NCBI RefSeq assembly: GCF_003987345.1
Contig: NZ_PIPP01000005.1
Coordinates: forward strand, 62,001-126,000
Source: Aliidiomarina shirensis
Lineage (GTDB): Bacteria > Pseudomonadota > Gammaproteobacteria > Enterobacterales > Alteromonadaceae
Reading direction: 5' to 3'
Length of the DNA stretch: 64,000 bases
The notes below the pieces were generated by a model that saw only the letters and a list, made by a program, of their open reading frames with translations, was not told the DNA's origin and did no database searches. How positions within the stretch are numbered: position 1 is the first letter of the stretch; each line of letters begins with the position of its first letter. A program made the position numbers and the translations under genes. Shown piece after piece: positions 1-7,808 of this stretch.

Positions 1-1
1 T

Positions 2-1009
2 AAACCTTGGAACGACAGCCGCCTGTTACTTACCGTTGCAAACGCATTAAAATTAAAGCATCTCGCCGAAGAACAACGTCGTAACCAACAGGAGCTCAGT
101 GCTGCGTTTGCCGGTAAAGATTTATGTGGTTTAGTATTTGCCAGTAGCCAAATGCGGCAACTGTTACAAACCGCACTGCAACTGGCCCCTGCAAATGCAT
201 CGGTTCTCATTACCGGCCCAAATGGTGCAGGTAAAGAGGGCATTGCAAATATCCTCCACGCGAACTCGCAACGCAGAGATAAACCATTTGTAAAAGTAAA
301 TATGGGCGCTCTACCAACCGACCTGATGGAAGCTGAGTTGTTTGGCGCTGAAGCGGGCGCGTACAGTGGTGCCAACAAAACTCGCGTAGGCCGCTTTGAG
401 GCCGCTGATGGTGGCACTCTATTTTTAGATGAAATCGGTAACTTACCGTTAGAAGGCCAAGCGAAACTATTACGCGTTCTTCAAACCGGTGAATATGAAC
501 GGCTCGGATCAAGCGTTACTCGAAAAGTAGATGTTCGCCTTGTAAGTGCCACCAACACAAACTTAACGGAATCGATTGCCCAAGGATTATTTCGCCAAGA
601 TTTGTATTATCGGGTAAACGTAGTGCAGTTGGCTCTTCCTGCGCTGAGCGAGAGACCAGACGATATTCTGCCTCTCGCACGCTATTTTCTTGCCGGAAAA
701 AAGGAGCTTAGCGCTGAGGCAGAAGAACGTATGCTCGCGTATTCTTGGCCGGGTAATGTCCGAGAGCTCCAAAACGTTTGCCAACGCGCTTATTTACTCG
801 GTGTAAACAACGAAGTTCAACTGGCCGATCTCGGTTTACCGAACGAGGAGCGTTCCGGTAAACGCACACTTGATGATTTCGGCCGCGAAGAACTAGAAAA
901 AGCATTAAAAGATTCAAACGGGGTGATATCAAGAGCAGCAAAGCAGCTTGGTATAAGCCGGCAATCACTTTATCGCCGCATGGAGTACTACAAACTTGCG
1001 CCGCCTTAA
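2..1009 (+). CDS. Sigma-54-dependent response regulator (NtrC family), 5' end outside window
   Basis: The reading frame is already open at base 2, so the gene is truncated by the window edge. The first residues (KPWNDSRLLLTV) look like the end of a receiver domain and the linker that follows. The rest is an AAA+ sigma-54 activator domain: Walker A GPNGAGKE near base 215, a GAFTGA-type loop written GAYSGA at 356-373, and Walker B TLFLDEIG near 415-440. A Fis-type helix-turn-helix closes the protein (RAAKQLGISRQSLYRRM). By family it activates sigma-54 promoters once phosphorylated. The kinase gene that follows starts inside its last codons, so the two are translationally coupled and are very likely partners. 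The signal and target genes cannot be told from here. The Tyr and Ser in the sigma-54 contact loop are less usual than Phe and Thr but are conservative. Confidence 0.93.
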   Translation, partial: KPWNDSRLLLTVANALKLKHLAEEQRRNQQELSAAFAGKDLCGLVFASSQMRQLLQTALQLAPANASVLITGPNGAGKEGIANILHANSQRRDKPFVKVNMGALPTDLMEAELFGAEAGAYSGANKTRVGRFEAADGGTLFLDEIGNLPLEGQAKLLRVLQTGEYERLGSSVTRKVDVRLVSATNTNLTESIAQGLFRQDLYYRVNVVQLALPALSERPDDILPLARYFLAGKKELSAEAEERMLAYSWPGNVRELQNVCQRAYLLGVNNEVQLADLGLPNEERSGKRTLDDFGREELEKALKDSNGVISRAAKQLGISRQSLYRRMEYYKLAPP

Positions 1010-2303
1010 ACTATGGTTGAATAGATTCAATTTAGTTACCGCCAGCCGGTTTAACTTATTGTGCTTGATACTAACGAGTATGGCTTTGGTAGTGCAACTG
1101 ATCTACCTCCCAGACATTCCGCTGCTCACTGCTGCCATTTGCCTGGGTGGCATAGTTCTAGCTTTCGCAAGCCGATGGGCGCTGAGCCCTTTGAAAAAAG
1201 AAATCCAGGCGCTAAATCATCACGCACAGAACTTACAAGACGGCAGTTTCAACACCAGTGCGAATCAACTTAGGGTTCGTGAGTTAGGCCCCCTAGCGAA
1301 CACCTTAAATTCAATGTCGGTAAAACTACAAAAGGAACGAGGTACTCTTTATCAGCGCGAATTATTGCTAGACACGGTTTTGCAGAGCAGCCCTACCGCA
1401 TTTATTTTAACCGACGCAAACGAGAATGTGCTGATGGTTAATCCAGCTGCATGCCAACTCATCAACACGGGAAAATCATTTGTAGGCAGTAAATTAAGTG
1501 CTGTTGTAGCTAATCAAGCTGAGTTAGCAAAAGCGCTTTCCAAACAACGGCAGGGATTAGTTCGTTTGCACGATGAAACGGTTTGGCATATCTCGGCGAA
1601 TCACTTTCAGCTAAACCATAAGCTGCATTGGTTATATCTGATAAAACCGCTTACCCGAGAAATTCGTCGCGAAGAACTTACTGCTTGGAAAAAACTACTA
1701 AGAATCATCGGCCACGAACTCAACAATACGTTAGCGCCTTTGTCATCGTTAGCATTTTCGGGGCAGCAACGAGCACAGGAACTAAACCAAAGCGAGCTCG
1801 CACAGTTCTTCGATACCATCAACGAGCGTAGCCGAGAACTGAATGATTTTGTTCAGGCATATATAAGTTTTGCTAAGCTCCCTCCACCCATACTCGAGGT
1901 TATGAATTGGCCTCGGCTGATAAATCAGCTTCAAGATTTATATGAGTTCGAACTTGAGGGTGAGCTACCTGCACTAGAATGGCGCGCTGATCGAAAACAA
2001 TTTCAGCAAATGTTAGTTAACCTTCTGAAAAACGCACACGAATCAGGGTCGCCTCCAGAACAAATTTTTCTGCTATTTTCTGAAAGCAAACAGCAGCTCA
2101 CTATTTCCCTTCGAGACGCAGGCGGAGGCATGAATGATGAGGCGCTAGAAAACGCGCTGATTCCCTTTTACACCAGTAAAAATATGGGCTCGGGTATTGG
2201 CTTAACCTTATCTCGCGATATCATTGAAGCTCATAACGGCGCGATCAGTTTACATAATCGGCCTCCCGGTTTGGAAATCATAATTACGCTACCAAAAGCA
2301 TGA
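996..2303 (+). CDS. NtrY-like sensor histidine kinase
   Basis: Membrane histidine kinase of 435 residues, starting with TTG 14 bases before the stop of the response regulator, which implies translational coupling. Two membrane helices lie at about residues 18-36 and 41-60 with almost no periplasmic loop, so the signal is probably sensed in the membrane or cytoplasm. A HAMP-like linker (about 60-115) leads to a PAS-like segment (about 119-200). The phosphoacceptor site is IIGHELNNTLAPLSS with His240. An ATPase domain follows with N box LVNLLKNAHES, G1 DAGGGM and G2 GSGIGLTLS. The H-box HELNNTL is typical of NtrY/NtrB-like kinases that partner sigma-54 activators, which fits the neighbour. The kinase function is certain; the stimulus is unknown. 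Confidence 0.93.
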   Translation: MRRLKLWLNRFNLVTASRFNLLCLILTSMALVVQLIYLPDIPLLTAAICLGGIVLAFASRWALSPLKKEIQALNHHAQNLQDGSFNTSANQLRVRELGPLANTLNSMSVKLQKERGTLYQRELLLDTVLQSSPTAFILTDANENVLMVNPAACQLINTGKSFVGSKLSAVVANQAELAKALSKQRQGLVRLHDETVWHISANHFQLNHKLHWLYLIKPLTREIRREELTAWKKLLRIIGHELNNTLAPLSSLAFSGQQRAQELNQSELAQFFDTINERSRELNDFVQAYISFAKLPPPILEVMNWPRLINQLQDLYEFELEGELPALEWRADRKQFQQMLVNLLKNAHESGSPPEQIFLLFSESKQQLTISLRDAGGGMNDEALENALIPFYTSKNMGSGIGLTLSRDIIEAHNGAISLHNRPPGLEIIITLPKA

Positions 2304-2426
2304 TATTGATACGTTTTCAACAACGACAATAGAGATACTTCTCAGATTCCCCAGCGGTTCACAGCATAAAAGCAACCATAAGCATGGTATCAGTAAAAAA
2401 CGAGAAAAATAGCCTGAAATTAAAGG

Positions 2427-2435
2427 TGTTATAAT
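2427..2435 (+). promoter_or_regulatory. Probable extended -10 promoter for the phosphoesterase-like/GT4 gene
   Basis: TGTTATAAT gives a perfect TATAAT (2430-2435) preceded by the extended -10 TG. There is no good -35 hexamer at the expected distance. The start would be near 2442, leaving a leader of about 110 bases before the ATG at 2553. The remainder of the 2304-2552 intergenic region shows no other clear signal. Confidence 0.45.
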
Positions 2436-2552
2436 CAAGATATATGTACACTGACATCAGCGCTCGCAATACCATATAAAAACAAGCCAGAAAGGCTCAT
2501 CATGTATTTACTGCTTTAGTGTTTTGAAATATTGAGTAGAAAAAGGAATCCG

Positions 2553-4796
2553 ATGAAAAAGCGCCCATCGCATACAGCACCTCTATGGAAATTCATCTAC
2601 TGGATAAACCTATCACTAATTGCCGGTTTGATCGGTTACCAGATTTACATTCATCTCGGCGCACCCGATATCCGTTCCGTGCATCAAGAACAAATTGAAG
2701 AAATCACCGGTGACGCCGAAGGCAGCAGCGATCTCACCTTTGCGGTGGTGGGCAACATTAATAACTCACATGCTATTTTCCAAGATGAAATCATTCCACA
2801 GTTAAATTCGGGTGATTACCAATTTATGATTTCAGCAGGTAATGCAATTGCCGGTGGTCAGCCGGAGAGTTATCGGGACCTCCATAAATTACTTGCTCAA
2901 CTTGAAATCCCCTATTTGCTGACATTTGGCGCAAATGAAGAAAGTGATTTTGGTAGTTTTAAATTTTACGAACAGTTCGGCCCGTATGTATACGATGTCA
3001 TGGTAGGTGAAAGCCATTTTGTTTTTCTCGATGGCACCGGAAAAACGCCCTACAACTGGCAAATAAGCTGGCTTGAGCGTTTATTTAAACAACAAGAAGC
3101 GCAAAAGCGTATCGTATTCATCGGGTTACCCTTGCACCAACAATTCGAAGATACGGCATTGTTTCAAATCGACGAATATTTCACCGACACCCATTTCGCC
3201 AACGAACTCAAGCGTATATTCGAAGATAACCAAGTAAATATGGTGTTTTCGAGCAACCTCGCGTTGTTCACTGAGGTTGAAGAAAATGGTGTGCGATACG
3301 TGATCACCGGCGGCGCTGGTGGCCTAATGCTGGATCAATCCGATCACCGGCATCATTTTCTGCGCGTTACCGTGCGTGCGAACGACATATCCATTACACC
3401 AGAATATATACAAAGCGCGTGGCCTTGGTGGCGGCGCGCTATCGTGAGCTTTTGGGGCGCCATTCACAGTTTTGTTTATGTAAGTATTTGGCGCTTGTTA
3501 TTGGTGATTGGTGTACTCGCGGTATTCGCCTCGTATATTTACCGCAACGTAGTGCGCGACCACGATTTCTACCCAGATTTCGACATCGATTCAACACAGT
3601 ACCTCAGCAAACCTTTGCGTATAGCTATGTACTCAAACAACTATTTCCCTTTTGTTTCCGGCGTTACCATTTCAATTGAGCGCTTACGTATGGGGTTACA
3701 GCAACTCGGCGATAAAGTGCTTACCGTTGTGCCAACCTATCGGCAAAAGTGGGATGATGATAATGACACAATTCGCGCCTCAACTTTATTGGCCACCGGC
3801 GATAAAGGGGAGTTCCGCTTTGCTAATTTTTTATCGTGGCGGCTCGCATCGGCGGTGAAGCGCTTCAAGCCTGATATTATTCATGTACACCACCCTTTCG
3901 GGTTAGGTTGGCTGGGGCAGTTTATGGGCCGGCTCATGAAAGTTCCCGTGGTGTACACCTACCACACAAGGTTGGAGCACTATGCGCATTTTGTGCCGTT
4001 ACCGGGCTTGTTATTCCGCAACCTGATCTCACACTGGCTGATTCGCCGATTCTCCAATAAGTGCCAAGGCGTTATCGTGCCTACGCATTCAGCCGAAGAA
4101 TACTTACGGCTCATTGGTGTGCGCACCAACACTTTGGTGCAACCTACGGGCATTGAGGCCGAACGGTTTCGTAAATCAGACCCGAAGGCGATGCAAGCGC
4201 TTCGAAATAAGTATGATATTGGAGGCGATACGAAGGTTCTGGTCAGTGTTTCGCGCTTGAGTAAAGAGAAGAATATCGAGTTTATTCTCGAAGCACTTGC
4301 TCTAGCGGGCGAAGCACATCCGAAATACAAACTCCTGTTAGTAGGCGATGGCCCTTACAAAAAACGCTTGCAGCTATGCATCGATAAACTTGGGCTTTCA
4401 GAAAACGTAATACTAACCGGGCAAGTAGAGCCACAAATCATGCCCCACTATTACCAGTTGGCCGATATATTTGTATTTGCTTCACAATCAGAAACCCAAG
4501 GTATGGTTATTTTAGAGGCGATGGCGGCTGGTACGCCAGTAGTCGCCGTGCGTTCTAGCGGTATTGATGATGTAATTGAGGATGGTGTCACCGGGTATAA
4601 AACTGCGCACAATCAACGACAATGGGTCAATAAGCTGATCGAGTTGTTAGAAGACGACAACAAGCGAGTAAAGCTTGGAGACCAAGCCAGAGAATTCGCC
4701 GAAGGCTATGATGTAGCCCCCGTAAGCAAACGCATTCGCGATTTTTACGGCTATATTTTGGCGCAACATCATGATGGTCAACCTTGGTTACGCTAA
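2553..4796 (+). CDS. Fusion: degenerate metallophosphoesterase-like domain + GT4 glycosyltransferase, membrane anchored
   Basis: I place the start at ATG 2553 because AAGGAA sits just upstream at 2543-2548; an in-frame TTG at 2532 is less likely. The 747-residue product has a membrane helix at about 14-34 and a calcineurin-like fold at about 60-280. A second helix lies at about 306-330, followed by a GT4 glycosyltransferase from about 354 to the end. GT4 signs are an N-terminal domain PLRIAMYSNNYFPFVSGV, VSVSRLSKEKN, LLLVGDGPYKKRL and the donor-site region SETQGMVILEAMAAGTPVVA. The enzyme half resembles diacylglycerol or polyprenol glycosyltransferases. In the phosphoesterase half the expected metal ligands are replaced: GNINNS for the DxH site, SAGNAI for GDxxD, FGANEE for GNHE, and FSSNLA for GHxH. 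Catalysis there is therefore doubtful. The next gene, a VTT membrane protein, starts 3 bases after its stop. A lipid or envelope glycan role is inferred. Confidence 0.8.
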   Translation: MKKRPSHTAPLWKFIYWINLSLIAGLIGYQIYIHLGAPDIRSVHQEQIEEITGDAEGSSDLTFAVVGNINNSHAIFQDEIIPQLNSGDYQFMISAGNAIAGGQPESYRDLHKLLAQLEIPYLLTFGANEESDFGSFKFYEQFGPYVYDVMVGESHFVFLDGTGKTPYNWQISWLERLFKQQEAQKRIVFIGLPLHQQFEDTALFQIDEYFTDTHFANELKRIFEDNQVNMVFSSNLALFTEVEENGVRYVITGGAGGLMLDQSDHRHHFLRVTVRANDISITPEYIQSAWPWWRRAIVSFWGAIHSFVYVSIWRLLLVIGVLAVFASYIYRNVVRDHDFYPDFDIDSTQYLSKPLRIAMYSNNYFPFVSGVTISIERLRMGLQQLGDKVLTVVPTYRQKWDDDNDTIRASTLLATGDKGEFRFANFLSWRLASAVKRFKPDIIHVHHPFGLGWLGQFMGRLMKVPVVYTYHTRLEHYAHFVPLPGLLFRNLISHWLIRRFSNKCQGVIVPTHSAEEYLRLIGVRTNTLVQPTGIEAERFRKSDPKAMQALRNKYDIGGDTKVLVSVSRLSKEKNIEFILEALALAGEAHPKYKLLLVGDGPYKKRLQLCIDKLGLSENVILTGQVEPQIMPHYYQLADIFVFASQSETQGMVILEAMAAGTPVVAVRSSGIDDVIEDGVTGYKTAHNQRQWVNKLIELLEDDNKRVKLGDQAREFAEGYDVAPVSKRIRDFYGYILAQHHDGQPWLR

Positions 4797-4799
4797 GGT

Positions 4800-5546
4800 A
4801 TGGCTGAAGATAAGTATAAGGCGCGCAATTACATGAAGAGAAAAAGAAACACCAAGCGGGCGTTATGGATGTTTATTGGCTTTCTCAGTGTGCTGATCAT
4901 TTTGGCACTCATATGGCGCTTTGCGTGGAATTCAGATTTGCTATCCGTTGAACAGGCTCAATCGGCACTATCAACAGCCAGCAGCTGGCACGGCAAATTT
5001 TGGTTATGGCCGCTCATTACCGCGGTTTTCGTGGTGCTGTTGTTACTGATGTTTCCGTTAACTATTTTAGTAGTGTTAACCGGTTTTCTTTACGGGCCGT
5101 GGTGGGGCTTTTGCTATGCCACTCTTGGCACATTGGCTTCATCCGTGGTGAGCTATGAAGTGGGCCGATTCAGTGGCCAGCGCGTTTTGCTGCGTTTTGG
5201 AGGCAAGCGGCTGCGAAATGCCTCTCGATTTATGGGTGATCGTGGCATTCGCACCATGATTCTCATCAACTTATTACCGTTAGCCCCTTTTACCCTAACC
5301 AATATCATGGCTGGTGCATCGCATATCCGCTTCCGTCCTTATTTAATCGGTTCAGCTATCGGCATCATCCCTGGATTAGCCCTTGTGAATTTTGCGGGGA
5401 GTGAACTGAACAACGTAATTCAAGGCGCAGATAAAGAGAACATAGCATTTAGCATCGGCATTCTCATTGCGATCGCTTTACTACTTATCTTCGGCCCTCG
5501 CTGGCTAAAACGAAAAGTGCAGCCCGCCGATACTGGTAAGCCATAA
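4800..5546 (+). CDS. DedA/VTT (TVP38/TMEM64-type) membrane protein
   Basis: Integral membrane protein of 248 residues in the SNARE-associated/VTT family. The N-terminus is strongly basic (MKRKRNTKRA) and is followed by several hydrophobic spans. The VTT core contains the glycine-rich GFLYGPWWGFCYATLG and the re-entrant-loop pattern NLLPLAPFTLTNIMAGAS. Members of this superfamily are implicated in phospholipid or polyprenyl-phosphate flipping and membrane homeostasis. The start codon lies 3 bases after the stop of the glycosyltransferase fusion, so the two form an operon and may act on the same lipid substrate or product; that pairing is inference. An internal ATG at residue 12 is an alternative start. 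Confidence 0.85.
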   Translation: MAEDKYKARNYMKRKRNTKRALWMFIGFLSVLIILALIWRFAWNSDLLSVEQAQSALSTASSWHGKFWLWPLITAVFVVLLLLMFPLTILVVLTGFLYGPWWGFCYATLGTLASSVVSYEVGRFSGQRVLLRFGGKRLRNASRFMGDRGIRTMILINLLPLAPFTLTNIMAGASHIRFRPYLIGSAIGIIPGLALVNFAGSELNNVIQGADKENIAFSIGILIAIALLLIFGPRWLKRKVQPADTGKP

Positions 5547-5643
5547 GTAAAACTACGCTCATTGCGCCAGATCAAGGCCTGTTTCAAGAAAATACCTAGA
5601 ATGCTCGATTAGCAAATAAGCTTTACGATCTTTAGGTTTTTTC

Positions 5644-7023
5644 ATGACACATATTCCAGAGTTGCTATCACCTGCGGGTAGCCTAAAAGCTATGCGCCTT
5701 GCTTTCGCCTACGGTGCTGATGCAGTGTACGCTGGCCAACCTCGCTTTAGTTTGCGAGTACGTAATAATGAGTTCGATCTCGATACCCTAAAAATCGGCA
5801 TTCACGAAGCACATGCGCTTAGGAAAAAATTCTATGTGGTATGCAACATCGCCCCACACAATGCAAAATTGCGTAACTTCGTTGAAGATATCGAACCTAT
5901 CGTGGCTCTTGCCCCAGATGCACTCATTGTTTCCGACCCCGGCGTTGTGTATCTATTGCGTGAATATTTTCCGCAAATGCCACTACACCTATCGGTACAG
6001 GCGAACACGGTAAACTGGGCGGCGGTAAAGTTCTGGAAGCAGCAAGGTATCGCGCGTGTCATTCTATCGCGAGAACTTGGTATTCAAGAAATCGCCGAAA
6101 TTCGCGCGCAAGTTCCCGATATGGAAATCGAAATATTTGTCCACGGCGCTTTATGTATGGCTTACTCCGGCCGTTGCTTACTTTCAGGTTACTTTAACAA
6201 ACGCGATCCCAATCAAGGCGCTTGCACCAACTCATGCCGTTGGCAATACAAAGTAACGCCGGCAATCGAAGATGCAGTAGGCCAAATGAACCCTCTTCCA
6301 GAAGTATTACGCGATGCAGTAATGCTCGAAGAGCCGCAACGCCCGGGTGAATACATGCCAATGTTTGAAGATCTGCATGGCACTTACATTATGAACTCAA
6401 AAGATTTGCGGGCAGTGCAACACGTAGAAGCACTTACCAAGATGGGCGTGCACTCTCTAAAGATCGAAGGGCGCACAAAATCACCGTATTACGTGGCGAG
6501 AACAGCACAGGTGTATCGGCAAGCTATCGACGATGCGGTAGCTGGAAAGCCCTTTAACGCTGCATTACTCAGTGAACTGAATGGCATGGCCAACCGCGGC
6601 TTCACTGAAGGGTTTCTTCGTCGCCATGTGGCACAAGCAGATCTGCAAAATTATGCCACGAGCCATAGTGAAGGTGAGCAGCAATTCGTGGGCGAATTTA
6701 CCGGAATAACCGAGTTGCGAAACGGTGTTTTATTCGCCGAAGTTACCGTTAATAACCGCTTCGGTATTGGCGATGAAGTGATAATCATGACGACTTCAGG
6801 TAATCAACGCAGTATTTTGCAGCAACTTGAAGATTGCAACGGCAAAGAGCTTTTCGTGGCGCCCGGTTCTGGTTACACCGTGTGGATACCCATATCTGCG
6901 CTGCCATTGTCCCCTGCCGCGTTAAAAAAACACGCCATGCTACTGCGGCAAGTTTACACCAGTTCTGAAGTTTCACATTCCGAGAAAGCAGCAGAACAGC
7001 TTACTATAAAAGAGGTGAGTTAA
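5644..7023 (+). CDS. trhP: Peptidase U32-family tRNA hydroxylation protein TrhP (YegQ)
   Basis: The 459 residues match the length and sequence of E. coli YegQ/TrhP, which is needed for prephenate-dependent 5-hydroxyuridine formation at tRNA position 34. The U32 signature EIFVHGALCMAYSGRC is present at about residues 163-178. Cys171, Cys178, Cys194 and Cys198 form the cysteine set expected to hold an iron-sulfur cluster in this family. The N-terminus (ELLSPAGSLKAMRLAFAYGA) is typical. Despite the family name there is no reason to expect proteolysis. The downstream ferredoxin-like gene begins at the very next base after the stop, which suggests co-translation and a shared iron-sulfur or electron-transfer function. 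Assignment to YegQ rather than RlhA or UbiU/UbiV rests on overall resemblance, length and the YfhL-like neighbour. Confidence 0.9.
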   Translation: MTHIPELLSPAGSLKAMRLAFAYGADAVYAGQPRFSLRVRNNEFDLDTLKIGIHEAHALRKKFYVVCNIAPHNAKLRNFVEDIEPIVALAPDALIVSDPGVVYLLREYFPQMPLHLSVQANTVNWAAVKFWKQQGIARVILSRELGIQEIAEIRAQVPDMEIEIFVHGALCMAYSGRCLLSGYFNKRDPNQGACTNSCRWQYKVTPAIEDAVGQMNPLPEVLRDAVMLEEPQRPGEYMPMFEDLHGTYIMNSKDLRAVQHVEALTKMGVHSLKIEGRTKSPYYVARTAQVYRQAIDDAVAGKPFNAALLSELNGMANRGFTEGFLRRHVAQADLQNYATSHSEGEQQFVGEFTGITELRNGVLFAEVTVNNRFGIGDEVIIMTTSGNQRSILQQLEDCNGKELFVAPGSGYTVWIPISALPLSPAALKKHAMLLRQVYTSSEVSHSEKAAEQLTIKEVS

Positions 7024-7218
7024 ATGTCGTTATACATTACTGAAGAATGCATTAACTGCGATTTGTGCGTGCCAGAATGCCCAAATGACGCTATTACCAT
7101 GGGTAAAATATTCTACCAAATCGACACCGATTTATGCACCGAATGCGAAGGCTTTTACGATGAGCCCCAGTGTATTCCGGTATGCCCAGTTTATTGTATT
7201 CTGCCACTTGCGAATTGA
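7024..7218 (+). CDS. yfhL: YfhL-like 2[4Fe-4S] ferredoxin
   Basis: Small 64-residue ferredoxin closely resembling the N-terminal three quarters of E. coli YfhL. Eight cysteines are arranged as C9-x2-C12-x2-C15-x3-C19 and C38-x2-C41-x8-C50-x3-C54, the layout for two [4Fe-4S] clusters with an insertion in the second motif; Cys58 is extra. It lacks the C-terminal tail of enterobacterial YfhL (86 residues). The ATG follows the trhP stop with no gap. The physical coupling suggests that it delivers electrons to, or helps maintain, the TrhP iron-sulfur enzyme; this is inference from position. The stop lies only 5 bases from the stop of the convergent gene. Confidence 0.88.
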   Translation: MSLYITEECINCDLCVPECPNDAITMGKIFYQIDTDLCTECEGFYDEPQCIPVCPVYCILPLAN

Positions 7219-7223
7219 ATCCG

Positions 7224-7805
7224 TCACTCATCATTCAAGCTTGTTTTAAACACGTAAACGGCATCTCCCAAAGGAGATTCATCGTGATCCGATGCCACGG
7301 CAGCAGCTATAATCCGCAATGGTCCGGGGTTTTCAGAAGGTGCGCGCCAGCGTAAAATCCATTCAGTTAACATCTCGCCACTGCCATCATCGTGTACAGC
7401 ACTTTTCGGTTCCGAGTGCCCCAGGTATACGATATCGTTCTCGCTATCAATGCGCTGGTTCTCATCAACAATCCATTCACCTACGCTCACTCGTGCCGTT
7501 TCGGTGTTCACTATCGCAACTTGAAATCCACCAGCCCGCTGTTCAGGACCTAAAAGCTGAAGTTTTAACTCGTAAACCGCCCCCGGAGATACCTCCTGTG
7601 GGAAGCTGGTAATGGTTAAGCCACTATTCGCTGTCGGTTCCGGGCCAGCAAAATGGCACACACTACAATCAGGTTGGCCATTTGCTCCGGTGTGGGCCGG
7701 CGGAGGCCCCTCAGGGAAAGCCGCCACCGGCCATATAGAGCACGCCAACACTGAAACGGCCAACACCCACAATGAGCGGGTTGGTTTTAATGATAAATAT
7801 TTCAT
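7224..7805 (-). CDS. Exported protein with one CxxCH site, choice-of-anchor V/Reeler-like
   Basis: Protein of 193 residues with a signal peptide (hydrophobic core about 11-29, ending in PVAAFPEG). One CSVCH motif follows at residues 47-51, a potential covalent heme c site. The remainder is beta-rich (SGLTITSFPQEVSPGAVYEL and AGGFQVAIVNTE), a pattern I associate with Reeler-like or choice-of-anchor V domains that carry a similar CxxCH near the N-terminus. Its start is 3 bases past the stop of the upstream Vgb-like gene, so the two are co-transcribed. It probably acts in the periplasm or at the surface. No enzyme function can be assigned. If the CxxCH carries heme, the distal ligand is not obvious. 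Confidence 0.7.
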   Translation of the reverse strand: MKYLSLKPTRSLWVLAVSVLACSIWPVAAFPEGPPPAHTGANGQPDCSVCHFAGPEPTANSGLTITSFPQEVSPGAVYELKLQLLGPEQRAGGFQVAIVNTETARVSVGEWIVDENQRIDSENDIVYLGHSEPKSAVHDDGSGEMLTEWILRWRAPSENPGPLRIIAAAVASDHDESPLGDAVYVFKTSLNDE

Positions 7806-7808
7806 CGC

